From Bombyx mori (Eukaryota; Arthropoda; Insecta; Lepidoptera; Bombycidae): a stretch of DNA of 64,000 nt. The number at the start of each line of letters is the position of its first letter. The stretch's first letter is position 1. Below the pieces are notes generated by a model. It was not told the origin of the DNA and did not search any database. It was given only the letters and a program-made list of their open reading frames with translations. Made by a program: the position numbers and the translations under genes. The stretch is taken from NCBI RefSeq assembly GCF_030269925.1, contig NC_085112.1:10665501-10729500 (forward strand). The letters run 5' to 3'. Below, piece by piece: positions 38,490-49,591 of this stretch.

Positions 38490-38617
38490 AGTTGGGTGGA
38501 GTGATGATCTTTGCAGGGTGGCTGGCAGGAACTGGATGAGAGAAGCCGAGGATCGTGCTCAGTGGCGAACAATTGGAGAGGCCTATGTCTATGACTACTA
38601 TGACTACTATAGGCTGA

Positions 38618-38641
38618 TGATGATGATGATGATGATGATAA
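38618..38641. repeat. (GAT)n microsatellite
   Basis: Eight near-perfect GAT units. The complementary frame gives a run of His or Ser codons and two spurious ORFs at 38425-38665. Confidence 0.8.
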
Positions 38642-38699
38642 CAGTTCCAAAATTTTAACATCCATCTATTTTGAATTTTTCAATATCCCGCGATTAAGT

Positions 38700-39010
38700 T
38701 CAATGTTAAAGAGAATATATCCAACGCGGGGGAATTGGCAACGTAACATCAAATGTAGCGGCGGAAAGAGCTGATACGTACAGTTCGGATCGACTGAATT
38801 TAACTCCGCCCTGTATAACGGACGTCCGGCCTAACAAAGCAGCTCCCGAATCGAATTTTCAAGATATTCGCTTTGTCGATCAGCGCTTCACGTATCTCGT
38901 GTGGCCGAACACGCTTGATTTCGTTCTTTATGCCCACGTGATCTACTCTAAGCGGATCAGATCAACGGCACGGTTCGTTAAAGGGATCCAATCTGTCTAC
39001 GTACAATAGA
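38700..39010. other. GC-richer unique segment in the CUB gene region
   Basis: 38725-39000 is noticeably richer in GC and CpG than its surroundings (ACTCCGCCCTGTATAACGGA, GCCCACGTGATCTACTC). No open frame. It could be regulatory or a noncoding exon; this is inference. Confidence 0.3.
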
Positions 39011-39191
39011 GAAATATTTTTATATTCGTAGCACGTGGAATTTGAATGTTTCGAAGCACGGTTTAGTCAGGAAGGAAATTGTTATTCCCCGATATATAAT
39101 AGATTCGGTAAAAGTGTAAGTAAATATAAATTTGACAATCATATAGCTTTTATGGGGTTAATGTGGTATTTATATTACAATGGAGTCATTT

Positions 39192-39310
39192 TAGTGGTAG
39201 GGCGTATCGTGAGCTCACACAGGTAGGGATGCATTACTGCTTCACGGCAGAAATAGACAGGGTGGTGGTACTACCGGTGCGGACTTACAAGAGGACCTAC
39301 CACCAGTAAA
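39192..39310. repeat. short inverted pair of Bm1 5' body pieces
   Basis: TAGTGGTAGGGCGTATCGTG on the plus strand, then TGCATTACTGCTTCACGGCA through GAGGACCTACCACCAGTA in inverse. Confidence 0.65.
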
Positions 39311-39339
39311 AACCGCGTCCAGTAAAATCTGCTTCGTAA

Positions 39340-39560
39340 GTGCATCCACCACTGGATCGGAATCGCAACCCGTTGAGAAGATCCAGCGAAAAATTCAGCA
39401 GAATAATGCGACGGGCTCAAATTCAAGTCGAATTCCTAGACGTATTCGACGTGTACGCTGTCCTGTGCTTTAGTTTCTGCTACCGGTAGCTTCCATCAGC
39501 ACCGAAAGCGGATCAAAAGGATCTGTAAGGACCAGTAAGGCGTCGATGGTGGTTACATGA
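39340..39560 (-). repeat. decayed relative of the Jockey-type LINE 3' end
   Basis: CACTGGATCGGAATCGCAAC CCGTTGAGAAGATCC parallels 50960-51000 (CCGGATCGGAATCGCGACCC). Later GGATCTGTAAGGACCAGTAA and GGCGTCGATGGTGGTTACAT parallel 51140-51185. Strongly diverged. Confidence 0.5.
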
Positions 39561-40734
39561 GCCGGGTCGGTGTTGGGTTCTCATTTTAAGGCTGACAATG
39601 CTTTTGAATAACACAATTTAGAGTTCGTCCCATCAACTTTGATAGGTACATAAGCTTAGGAATATAAAAAAATCATAACTTAATTGCATTAGTTGTATAC
39701 ACGTACATATCTTTTGAATTGCTTTCATTTACTTATAATATTAAATGTTGAATACTGATGCCTCATCGATGTAAAACAAAATTTATAATATATTGTCTAC
39801 TCAGTGTTTTAAAAAAAGAAAAAAATCGTTGAGAATACTATTCATACTTAAAACTTGGTCGGGGAGTTCTCTCGATCGTTCGCCGGGAACAATGAGGCTT
39901 CGCTCCAATATTTCCGCTATTTTGCGATTCAATCCTGAAAACAAAAGGGAAAATAAGCGCCCCGGAACCCCTAGCATTGTTTAAGGCTCCACAAGGATTT
40001 TTCGATTATGAATAAAGAAAGACCGATTTAAATTATTGTTTCATTTTATTTCTAATCGCCAATTAGAATAGCGTATTGGTTTTCTTTAAAGAAGTTAAAA
40101 TGGCAGTTACTTTTTTTAAATAAAGGTAGTTAAAGTTTTTAGTATGTGAAAATTTTATAGTCCTTATTTTTTTATTGTTAAGTTCGATATACGATCTCAC
40201 CACTTTATTACCTGGTGTTAAGTGGTACTTTCTGCACAAAATACTAATTAAATTAACCCGTGTGAAACAGGGGCGGGGTGCTAGTATATATATATTAATA
40301 CTTACATCATCGTTTTAATTTAACTAGTATCCTTTATATCTAGAATTGTATTGTTTTGTTACTTTTTGCGATGGCCTTTTTATATGATTTTACAAATTCA
40401 TTTCACACACAAACAAGAGTGAACACTATAAAAAAATAACATATAGGTATACATGTATATATTAATCGGATTTCGTGAAGAAAGCTTTAAATCGATTGAT
40501 TTAAAACAATGAAAACGTTTCTTGTTATCTTAAAATTGTTCCAATGATAATTACGCCCACACACAATTGAGAAATAGCCAGGAAATTAGTGCATTAAGAG
40601 TAAGTGTTCATATCCGATCAGAGTAATTAGCAATTACTTTCCATTTTGGATTGCTAACCAAGTATCACATGAGTTAGCGAGCCAGAAATATTGATTAAAT
40701 GTTTTGTAGTTAATCTGTCAGAGCTTTTCGTGGC
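39561..40734. other. intronic or intergenic DNA without supported genes
   Basis: Unique-looking AT-rich sequence apart from the short terminus at 40255. Confidence 0.35.
40255..40290 (-). repeat. short RTE-related terminus
   Basis: ACCCGTGTGAAACAGGGGCG GGGTGCTAGTATATATATAT resembles the CTAGCxACCCGCCC end of the repeat at 49014 in inverse. Confidence 0.35.
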
Positions 40735-41007
40735 TCAGTTGGGTGAACGAGCTCAGAGTCCAATTGGTGTGAAGCGGTTACCGGAGCCCACAGACACCTT
40801 CAGATGAGTGTGTTCTTTTTTTATTTATTGCTTAGATGGATGGACGAGCTCACAGCCCACGTGGTGTTAAGTGGTTACTGAAGCCCATAGACATCCACAA
40901 CGTAAATGCGCCACCCACCTTGAGATATAAGTTCTAAGGTCTCCAGTATAGTTACAACGGCTGCCCCACACTTCAAACCGAAACGCATTAATGCTTCACG
41001 GCAGAAT
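40735..41007 (-). mobile_element. Bm1 SINE body plus a second decayed fragment
   Basis: 40741-40800 is a worn inverse piece (GGTGTGAAGCGGTTACCGGA). 40816-41007 is a better inverse copy cut at CTTCACGGCAGAA, losing the 5' body. Confidence 0.7.
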
Positions 41008-41096
41008 GCTCATGAGATCTAAATTTATCTGAGAATGAACTGAATGAGATCTGAATTGTCTAGTATAATGCCTGTTTCAACCTTCAAACAGAAAAG

Positions 41097-41393
41097 TTGC
41101 GGAAAATGCAGAAGAAGCCTTCCCATGCAGGTTTATGGTATGGAATGGGATTTTTTATATCTTCCGTGCTGTTCACGGTTTATGGCGTGTCCCCATTTTT
41201 GATAAAATATTTCGCATACGCTTATGCGAACCAGCAGGCTGGTTGGTTGAAGTATACCAACCGTATAAAACTCCAGCATATCCGTATAAAACTCAGACAA
41301 CGCTGGTGTTCATTTCTCTGTGAATCCTTTCTTCGCTTTGACGACACTCACGGAAAGAGATATAGTAAAAAAGAAAGAGGTATAGTAATGTAG
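41097..41393 (+). pseudogene. possible small membrane-protein remnant, segment A
   Basis: Open frame with MQKKPSHAGLWYGMGFFISS, then VLFTVYGVSPFLIKYFAYAY ANQQAGW, a plausible transmembrane segment flanked by basic residues. A diverged copy of the central 88 bp lies at 37445-37533, with one extra T that breaks the frame. Duplication of an otherwise unique coding-like piece suggests a retrocopy or a repeat with coding origin. I do not recognise the parent protein. Confidence 0.35.
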
Positions 41394-42479
41394 CCTATAG
41401 TAATTCTGGTTCAACACCACACACCCGTCAAGAATTACATTTCTTTGTATAAAAATCGAAACACAATTTCCCAGTTTATATTTGCCATCCAATTAATTTC
41501 TATTATAAAATTAGTTGAACACTACAAGTCCTAGGATTGCAGTTATCCGTTAGGATATTTGGACTTTTGTTGTGAAATGAGTATACTTGAACTGCTTCAC
41601 TATAAGCGAACTAATATTTTCGATTGGTTCTCAAAGGCTTCTTTCAAATGTTTCATCCACATTACAAGTCGATGTTTCATTTTAGATGTGCTAACAAAAG
41701 TGGATCGTTTAAAGACTACAAACTAACAGTTTCCCGGCGTGATACGTTAAGTCTATTTAAGTCAAGACGAGGTCCGAAAAGCTTAGCAAGATCATGCCGG
41801 ATTTCACGGATTACCAGCTCGGAGCTGACCGCATTTCCGTTGAATATGGTGATAGTACGGTGGTTTTCATTAATGTTGGATACTATAGGCACTCATTTGT
41901 TTATTTATGTTAGATAAATAACCAACGATTTCCTGTTCTATGAGAATTGTCGGACTATCGGAGACTGATATACATTTGAGGGAGTCCGTATAGAGTCCCT
42001 TCTTTATTTCGCGGGAAAATCGTGGTTTTGGATCACTCGTAATTAGCACCACAGTTGAAACAGTAGGAGTTTTATTGTTGCAGCGGCTTACACAGTTCTA
42101 AGTTATACACATTATTTTTTTCGTCTTAAGTATTTTCGGTGGTAAAAAGGTCCCGTGTTACAGACTATCTTATTTTTTTTCGCCTCTCGTGCGTTCCGGT
42201 TCACGCATCATAAAAAGGTGCGTTCTTAAACGCCACACATATTTATGTACCTTTACAATATACAGATAATAAACACTCAGATACAGACCAAGCAAGTTTT
42301 TCAATCCCACAAATGTTTGTCCGATGAGGGAATCGTAGCCACGACCCTCGGTTCAGTACTATTGACTTTATTCCACCCCATTCTACTTCGCTCTTCAAAC
42401 TGGAATCACGTCGCTGCAAAAAAGGATCATGTGCCCAGGGTGCTGCACAGTGACCGCGACTGAGGACACCTTACCGTCC

Positions 42480-42815
42480 AGATGAAGCAGGTGCTCAACG
42501 GCCAAGGTTATTTCGTTCTAGAGCCTTCATTTCACCTCGAAGGACCTGTCGTTCGGGCGTCCTGGGGGTGAATCGCGCGTCTAGTTGCAGTGTTGACCGC
42601 GATAACTGCCTTACCCTACCCGGGTTTTGATCTCTGAGGGATCAGATGCTTGGGCGAGAGAGCAGGGGAGTCATTTGATTTGGTAGGGCCCTAAAAATAT
42701 CCTTGGGCCCCCATTCAGGTCCAAACATCTGCAAATCAAAAATTGCCACATACCCCGCGCGCCTCTTAATCGCGGGGACCTTGGAGGACGTTCGGCCGCC
42801 AGTCCGAAAAAAAAG
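42480..42815 (+). repeat. GC-rich non-LTR retrotransposon 3' region
   Basis: Same family as 4045-4640 in the other orientation: GGTAGGGCCCTAAAAATATC, CTTGGGCCCCCATTCAGGTC, CGGCCGCCAGTCCGAAAAAA. It ends in an 8-nt A run next to a partial Bm1. Coding content not recognised. Confidence 0.5.
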
Positions 42816-42821
42816 AATTCC

Positions 42822-43003
42822 ATAGATCTCAACAACGTAAATGCCGGTACCCGCCTTGAGATATGAGTTGTAAGTTTCAGTTACAGTATACAGCGGCTGC
42901 CTCACCCTTCAAATCGAAACGCTTTACTGTTTCACGGCAGAAATAGTCAGGGCTCTGGTACCTACACTTGCACGCTCACAAAACTAATTACCATCAGAAA
43001 TAA
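42822..43003 (-). mobile_element. partial Bm1 next to the GC-rich LINE
   Basis: CAACAACGTAAATGCCGG, CACCCTTCAAATCGAAACGC, TTCACGGCAGAAATAGTCAG and CTAATTACCATCAG. Confidence 0.6.
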
Positions 43004-43409
43004 GTCCGTACATTTTGATTAAGAGTCATCTTAATGCTTCCGTCGTCCGTACCATTTACCATACTACCATTTACATTCTAGGGAATTTAAAATAGTTGTT
43101 TAATTTGTCTATTAACCTCAGGTGAATTAGCATAAGATCCACATAAACACTTCCAGTTGAATTGAATAATCTCTCTCTGAATTTTAAAACTCTCCTAAAA
43201 CGTTAGTGGTAAGTGAAATCTGGCGGAAATCCGAGCGGATCCCGGTGAAAGCTTCCGAAGATACTCTAAAAGGATCAAGTCCTGGATTTGCCCAGAATCT
43301 TATTGGTAACCGGACCATGCATATTAAAATCACCTAGATGCCTGCGAAGTGAGGGCCCTACAGAAAAATAATTTAACTACGAACTGGTTCTTTTAACAGC
43401 TTAAATTAT

Positions 43410-43590
43410 TTGGAGCTCTTTTTTTGCCCTACCTATGCTGATAGCCTTGAGAGGCTATTTCAGCTTCGCCCTAACATGTAGGTGAGCTCACGAGGCTCAA
43501 GCCGGACTGTTGCTAACACTGGCCTTAGCAAGAGCAGTGCTTTGCAGAATCTACCACCGCAAAAGCACCGTTAGGAGCTCGATTACTGTC
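43410..43590 (-). repeat. LINE 3' UTR fragment, same family as 52857
   Basis: GATAGCCTTGAGAGGCTATT, GTAGGTGAGCTCACGAGGCT and CTTAGCAAGAGCAGTGCTTT are the inverse of the sequence at 53077-53185. Confidence 0.5.
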
Positions 43591-43959
43591 ACTCAAATGC
43601 ACAAACTACAATAAGCTAATACAAATAATAAGATATAGGGTTTGACATTATTTTTTGTAATGATCTAGTATTGTCTTCTCAGATCTAGTCTTGGAAAGAA
43701 TGGTGAAGGAACACTACCTATCTGCTTAGTGCTGTTTGTTTGCATCATCATTTATCATTTCCATACTGTTGATGTATTATGTGTATGTAAGTATATTAGT
43801 ATGTATTGTATGCAAGTATGTATATTGGTATATATTATATTATGTAAACGGTATATATTTTATTTATTGAATTTATATATTTTCTATAATAATGTATTAT
43901 CTATAGTACACCGCAACATACCTGCTATATTTTTATATTTTCCAGAATTTCTGTAAATG

Positions 43960-44095
43960 AAACGGTTGTCTGGAAGAGATCGCTTTTAGCGATAAGACCG
44001 CCTGTTGTACAAATGTATCATAATTGTTTTTTTTTAAATGTAAATTATGTTTTGGTGTGCAATAAAGTGTATTCTCTCTCTCTCTCTCTCTAGTC
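43960..44095 (+). repeat. lepidopteran LINE 3' terminus
   Basis: GGTTGTCTGGAAGAGATCGC, TTAGCGATAAGACCGCCTGT and TTGGTGTGCAATAAAGTGTA form a terminus I know as common to lepidopteran non-LTR elements, here followed by a (TC)n microsatellite at 44074-44093. Confidence 0.5.
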
Positions 44096-44129
44096 TTGTC
44101 GGTTCTAGCTTGGCTGCCTTTATAGTCGG

Positions 44130-44300
44130 TCTCACTCATGTGGTGTTACGTGGTTGTCGGGCTTCATGCCATGAATGCTGCCAATCACCTTGAGACACGA
44201 GGGTAAAGTTTCAACTATGTTGAACAACTCAATATACCAAAAGCCATGACTTCTTTGCGGAAGATATATGCGCTCTGGTTAATTACCAGTAAAGCAGCAT
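44130..44300 (-). repeat. old Bm1 fragment
   Basis: CTCACTCATGTGGTGTTACG, AATCACCTTGAGACACGAGG and TTACCAGTAAA. Confidence 0.4.
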
Positions 44301-45090
44301 GACATATTTTATTCTAACTACTATTCGCCCTATGATTGAAAAGTCGTTTGACTTTTATTGACACCTCCAGATTTAGAATTCTTATATGTTAAATTTGCAG
44401 TATAGTTGCGTTTGCAAAATAAAACAACGATTATTTCCATTTTTTTATTGCTAACACCAAAAGTCGCCATCAATAGATATGCAGAATAAAGCATTTATAT
44501 TTTCAGATAGAAAAGAAAACTGTATTGTCTTGACTGACAGTTGATGTGGTGTGGTAATATTTCCGTCGGTTTTCGCGAGAGACATAATCAAAACTACTCT
44601 AACGACTTAATCTCGCGTAACAATAAAAAAAATGTATTATTATTATTATAATAATTATAAATATATAATTATAATTATAAATATTGTTATATTGCTAGAT
44701 GATAACCGATCTTTGCTCGGTTTTTTTTTTGATAACGCCATCTTGTTGTGTCTTTAAAGTGGTTAGTTACCCTCAATTCAGAAAAATAGTATTAATATTC
44801 GCCAATAGATGTCGGGAACAGTTGATTATTGAAAACACGAATAAAACAACATTTTCTGAAAATAAATCGTAGCTAAATCGATTTATCGCCCCCGAAATTC
44901 CCTGTATACTAAATTTTATAAATAATATATTATATAAATAAATAATATATTAAAAATGTTATATATTATTGCTTTACGGTTTTCGTGCACTAACGTCCGT
45001 GACAAACGATAGTAGAGATATGAGATTCGAAATTGTAAAGTGTAATTTTTCATAAGGAAATAGTGAAACGAAGATTTTTCATAGAAAACT

Positions 45091-45096
45091 TTTATT
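45091..45096 (-). terminator. polyadenylation signal of gene A
   Basis: AATAAA on the minus strand, about 70 nt past the TGA of gene A exon 3. It is the first canonical signal after the stop. Confidence 0.55.
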
Positions 45097-45167
45097 CAAT
45101 AATGTCGAGAACATTATTACATTCGATATATTTGGGGTTATGTACTTAGATACTAAAAAATTACTTC

Positions 45168-48100
45168 TCAGGCTTTCGGTGCTTCCGCGGGCTTCAGATT
45201 TTTATACTGCAAACAAACAAAAAACATGATAAAAAAAAATGCGTTTCCACTTACTAATTCACCAGCCACGTTTGTATCATGTTAACAATGTCGATCCACT
45301 GCTGACGGCAACCACTGATCAGTATAATTTCATTTACGCTATGCAGATACGAAATATCTATTTACATGCTACTTTTATTGGAACGAAATTCCTTATGGGA
45401 CGATGCGGACGATGCGGTACCCTAACCGGGAAAAAACGTCCGTAACGTAAGATATTTTATTAGTAATGCACACAGTGTGCGACTTAACTTTGTGATAACG
45501 TACAAAAAATAACATATTTTTTTATCACTCCTTGACCACGATCTTAGAGCGTTCGTTTGCGCTATACACTAACTCTTATGCAAACAACCGTGAATGAAGT
45601 GTACCACAAGTTCGCACGTTACCGAATGACCGTGGGTTGTTGAGAAACCTCTAGTTTTCTTTTCTATATACCTCGAATAGAACTTAAAATTATTATTTTT
45701 ATAATAAGGAACTTCGTTCCTATCCGGTGTCCCACGACACCACATATTTTTTGATAAGGGTGTTACGCCCGATTGGCACGAAAGCTATACGCGAGTTGAA
45801 GGAACACAACAGAAGTGAAGAGTCAGTTCGTTCATTTGTCGTCTATTTTATGTAATGTACCAATTTTTGTAATGAAATACACTCGACAAATGTTCACGAT
45901 TGACTTCCACGCTGAAGGAATAACATCATGCAATAAAAATCAAACCCGAAAAATTATAATTTGCGTAATTACTGGTGGTAGGACCTCTTGAGAGTCCGCG
46001 CGGGTAAGTACCACCACCCTGTCTATTTCTGCCGTGAAGCAGTAATGCGTTTCGGTTCGAAGGGCGGGGCAGCCGTTGTAACTATACTTGAGACCTTAGA
46101 ACTTATATCTCAAAGTGGGTGGCGCATTTACGTTGTAGAAGTCTATGGGCTGCAGTAACCACTTAACATCAGGTGGGATGCGAGCTCGTCCACCCATCTA
46201 AGCAATAAAAAAAACGCCACAGTCGTTCCATTTCTTTCTTTTGTTGAACGTGTGATTACTTTGCGACCGTAATAAGTAGGATATAGGTAGGTAGTCTACT
46301 GCCCTAGTATCGGTAACTGCGCAAATTTTGTACACATTTTACTGCCTTCGGAGCTTTTTTCTTAGATAATTTCATTAGGAGAGAAGCCTGTATCGTGTAA
46401 TTAACGTGGCTAAGAATGGTGACGGAAACTTCTTATAGCATGCTGATTAGATATTTAATTAGAAAATTTGGAATTATTCTAAAGAATTCGAATTCATTTC
46501 ACTTTTTCCTGTTCTTATCTACTATCTATTATGTCACGCGATTCGTATTATTATCGTAAAATACTTACAAATTCGTTGAAGCTGTCTACCATCGTGCCAA
46601 AGTTTTTCTTAACAGTCTCCGGGGCCAAGGCGGATTCAACTTTTTCCCTCAATTCCTCAATTGTTTTCTTCGCACTCTCAGCCAGCGTATTTAGGCTATT
46701 GTCTTCTTTAGGAGCATCTCGTTTGACGAATGCATGCACCTGTTCAAATCATTTTTTTTTATTCAACATAAATGAAAGTACATACTTGTTGAACGTCAAA
46801 AAGAACTACCGCCAATTCACAAAAACTAGCTTCGGTCCTGAGAAGAACTGGCAAGAAAGTCAGCGGGCATGTCTTTTTTTTTTAAATATTAGTTTTATTT
46901 AAATAATCATTTTTACAATAGATATTATAACGTAACAATTATTCCAATATTGAAATGCCCGGAGCGAACAATTCATTCCCACTTTGTGCAATCTTCTAGA
47001 TAATCATTGACTTTATAGTAAGCTTTATTGCACAGATTTTCTTTAATAGTTTTCTTAAACCTATGTATATGTAGGCTCCGAACATTTTGTGGGATTTTGT
47101 TGTACAGGCGCACAGACAAACACCCGAATGAATTTCGTATCTTATGTAACCTACTCATCGGCACAACAAGCTTGTGTTTGTTCCTAGTATTTTTTAAGTC
47201 AGACTTTTTAGGAAACTCAATTTCAAATTTGATGTATGTTTACGAAAATACATCAAATTTTCAAAAATGTACTGGGATGGCATAGTGAGAACTTTAATTT
47301 CTTTAAATTTCTCCCTCAGAGATTCCTTTGAGTGCACGTTATAAATAGCACGTATAGCTCATTTCTGCAGAATAAATGTTGATAAAAACATTATTGGTCA
47401 TCTAATATTATAAGCAGTTGGATACTTATTATGCCGCATTTAGCTGTCAGTTTATCCACAAAATCTATTTTAGGGGCTGAGCATCATTTTATTTCATTAA
47501 TATTTCACAGCAAGTAAACGATATAAAACCGTTACAATTTCGGTTTTGTCTCAAAGCGAGTGGCGGTATTAACGTTGTAATTTCTACGGGTCATGGTAAT
47601 CATACAACTTTGGTTCATAAGCCCTACTAGACTCCAATAGAATAATGAAATAGATTGAAACCACAACATTAACTGTGAACGTGTGAAGTTTTAAACTAAA
47701 TTTTGTAATGCGCATCAAAAATGATTTTAAAATGATCCTAAAATTTAATTACAATATTAAAATAATTATATTATATGCCGCAGAGGTAATTCTCAGCAGT
47801 CATCGGTCGTCACCTCAACCTCATCGTACGATATTAAAAAAAACCTAAGTTGATTTGAGACCAAAATAAGAATCGTTTAATGTTATCGTATTCACGAGCA
47901 ACAGAGAGATACAGCTTACATTTCAACAAGTTAAAATATATATAAATCTAGGCAAACGCAGTCGTGGGTACAGCTAGAGATAAAAATGATCCATTTTCAT
48001 GTATTGATTTCGTGAACACGAAAATTTTATTAAGTCGAAATTTTATGTATTCAAAACGTCGGCTTATTTATAACGACGAAATGAACTTGACTACTGTTAT

Positions 48101-48527
48101 TTACAGAAACAGTAGTTTTATATACGGAAATATATCGTTCGGTTTTCTATGAAGAATTACGGCAATAAGGTATAAATGAGTTTTAGTTATGGTGAGTTTT
48201 AGTTTACACTTATGGTAGGACCTCTAGTGAGTCCGCACGGGAACGTAAAACCACCCCGCCTATTTCTGCCGTGAAGCAGTAATGCGTTTCGGTTTGAAGA
48301 GCGGGGTAGCCGTTGTAACTATACTTGAGACCTTAAAACTTATATCTCAAGGTGGGTGGCACATTAACGCTGTAGATGTCTTTGGGCTCCAGTAACAACT
48401 TAACACCACACCCATCTAAGCTTAAAAAAAAAAAACAAAAAAAAATTATAACAAAAATGGAAATTGAAATAAAACTACTTACATTGGCGAGGCAGATAGC
48501 CAACAAGATAATCAGCAGCTTGTTCAT
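45168..48527 (-). CDS. gene A: small secreted helical protein, 3 exons, 84 aa
   Basis: Spliced model on the minus strand: exon 1 48527-48483 (15 codons), exon 2 46739-46569 (57 codons), exon 3 45206-45168 (12 codons plus TGA). Both introns are phase 0 with GTAAGT donors and clean pyrimidine-AG acceptors. Exon 1 encodes a signal peptide (MNKLLIILLAICLAN). Exon 2 opens with VHAFVKRDAP, a dibasic site suited to propeptide cleavage, then a charged stretch rich in Lys, Glu and Ala (ESAKKTIEELREKVESAL) that should form an amphipathic helix. The C-terminus is short and Pro/Ala-rich (YKNLKPAEAPKA). There is no Cys in the mature part. Role inferred: secreted haemolymph or extracellular peptide. The start resembles the propeptide region of apolipophorin-III, but the protein is far shorter. 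It is paralogous in layout to the two genes at 50028 and 60224. Exact function unknown. Confidence 0.8.
45380..45741 (+). mobile_element. Helentron-like non-autonomous element, copy 2
   Basis: GGAACGAAATTCCTTATGGG, GGTACCCTAACCGGGAAAAA, and right end CCTCGAATAGAACTTAAAAT, AAGGAACTTCGTTCC, hairpin GGTGTCCCACGACACC (45726-45741). Ends match copy 1 at 13839; the middle differs. It sits inside intron 2 of gene A, antisense. Confidence 0.55.
45856..46214 (+). mobile_element. Bm1 SINE lacking the tRNA-like head, in gene A intron 2
   Basis: GTACCAATTTTTGTAATGAA, ATGTTCACGATTGACTTCCA, then a complete body to AAGCAATAAAAAAAA. Antisense to gene A. Confidence 0.82.
46925..47400 (-). pseudogene. dead LINE ORF2 C-terminus in intron 2 boundary region upstream of gene A exon 2
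   Basis: The minus strand reads AIRAIYNVHSKESLREKFKE, IKVLTMPSQYIFENLMYFRK, then after stops MPMSRLHKIRNSFGCLSVRL, YNKIPQNVRSLHIHRFKKTI and KAYYKVNDYLEDCTKWE. This is the conserved tail of a lepidopteran Jockey/CR1-type polymerase. At least two in-frame stops and a frame break near 47165 make it a pseudogene. It lies inside intron 1 of gene A (between 46740 and 48482), in the sense direction. Confidence 0.7.
48208..48446 (+). mobile_element. Bm1 SINE body in gene A intron 1
   Basis: ACTTATGGTAGGACCTCTAG to CCATCTAAGCTTAAAAAAAA. Ends 37 bp from exon 1 of gene A, antisense to the gene. A spurious ORF (48333-48527) joins it to the signal peptide. Confidence 0.8.
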
Positions 48528-48598
48528 TTTGGATATTTGAGAACGTCTTCACGAATCGGCTACAGAATCACCACTGGCTCTTTCTGTGCCGTAGCCCT

Positions 48599-48606
48599 CT
48601 TTATGT
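48599..48606 (-). promoter_or_regulatory. TATA-like box of gene A
   Basis: ACATAAAG reads on the minus strand about 72 nt before the ATG. An initiator-like CCAGTGG lies about 25 nt downstream (48571-48577). Spacing fits an RNA polymerase II core promoter and implies a 5' UTR of about 45-50 nt. Confidence 0.45.
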
Positions 48607-49013
48607 TAACAGAGCTCGTTAACTTATTTGTCAGTATAATAAGATAATGTGATCTAATTAATAAACGAGAAACCGTTAATTAGCGTTTCCGAGAACCCTA
48701 AAGCGCTGATAACAATTTGTTTTTGTTTACACGACCTCATCACCCACAGCAATTGAAAAATAAATAGTAGATTAGAACAGCAAATATTACCATCTATTAG
48801 AAAAGATTGACGGAAATTTTCCTAAAGTTTTACAAAAAAAAAGGTACAAATTTAAAGTTACTCACATACGTAATTGTTGGCACGTATTAAATAAAACATC
48901 AAGAACATTCAGAATATTTCATACTTCACTTTATTGATTATAATACAGGGTTTTTTTTTTTAATTAATTTCTTGTTGCTCCTTGGTGTATTGAATCAATT
49001 AGATTTTATATCT

Positions 49014-49216
49014 ACACTAGCGACCCGCCCTCGCTTCGCTTCGGAAACATTAAAACACAAGCAAAAAAAAAATTAAAAAAAAATTAAAAAAAGTAGCCTA
49101 TGTTCATCAGGGACAATATCGGCTTCTAATGGAAAAATAAATTTTCAAATCGGTCCAGTAGTTTCGGAGCCTATTCGAAACAAACAAATCTTTCCTCTTT
49201 ATAATATTAGTATAGA
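49014..49216 (+). mobile_element. RTE-related repeat
   Basis: ACTAGCGACCCGCCCTCGCT TCGCTTC..., CAAATCGGTCCAGTAGTTTC and TATAATATTAGTATAGA. Inverse of the short piece at 22393-22431 and related to the end at 40255-40290. Between genes A and B. Confidence 0.5.
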
Positions 49217-49281
49217 TTGATACGTGAGGTCAAAGGCCCCTGATTATTACTTGAGCGTTTTTCGGTCGCCAACCGGCATTC

Positions 49282-49498
49282 ACTTTTGGTAGGGCGTATT
49301 GTAAAACCTGTACCGAGACGTACCAACGTCTGGCCTATTTCTGCCGCGAATCAGTCTTTAATTTAGGTTTGATGGGCGGAATAGCGGCTTATATATATGT
49401 ACAATACAGTTGAAACTTCGATATCATGTCTCGAGGTGGGTGAAGGCATTGACGTTCTGACGTTTTAGTTCTGCGGTAACCAGCTATAATCAGAAAAA
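49282..49498 (+). repeat. degenerate Bm1 between genes A and B
   Basis: ACTTTTGGTAGGGCGTATTG, TGGCCTATTTCTGCCGCGAA TCAGT and GTCTCGAGGTGGGTGAAGGC. Confidence 0.55.
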
Positions 49499-49591
49499 AA
49501 AATTAAATTAACATTGCCTAAAGGCTTAACAAACCTGGTAAAATCGTATCGAGCAATGGGATTGTCGAATTACGCAGTCAGATATCCATTT

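Noticed and set aside
38425..38665. ORFs with His or Ser runs
   Set aside because: They translate a (GAT)n microsatellite and a Bm1 tail.
48333..48527. 64-codon minus ORF starting with the gene A signal peptide
   Set aside because: It reads through the GTAAGT donor at 48482 into intron 1 and an antisense Bm1; the spliced model is better supported.
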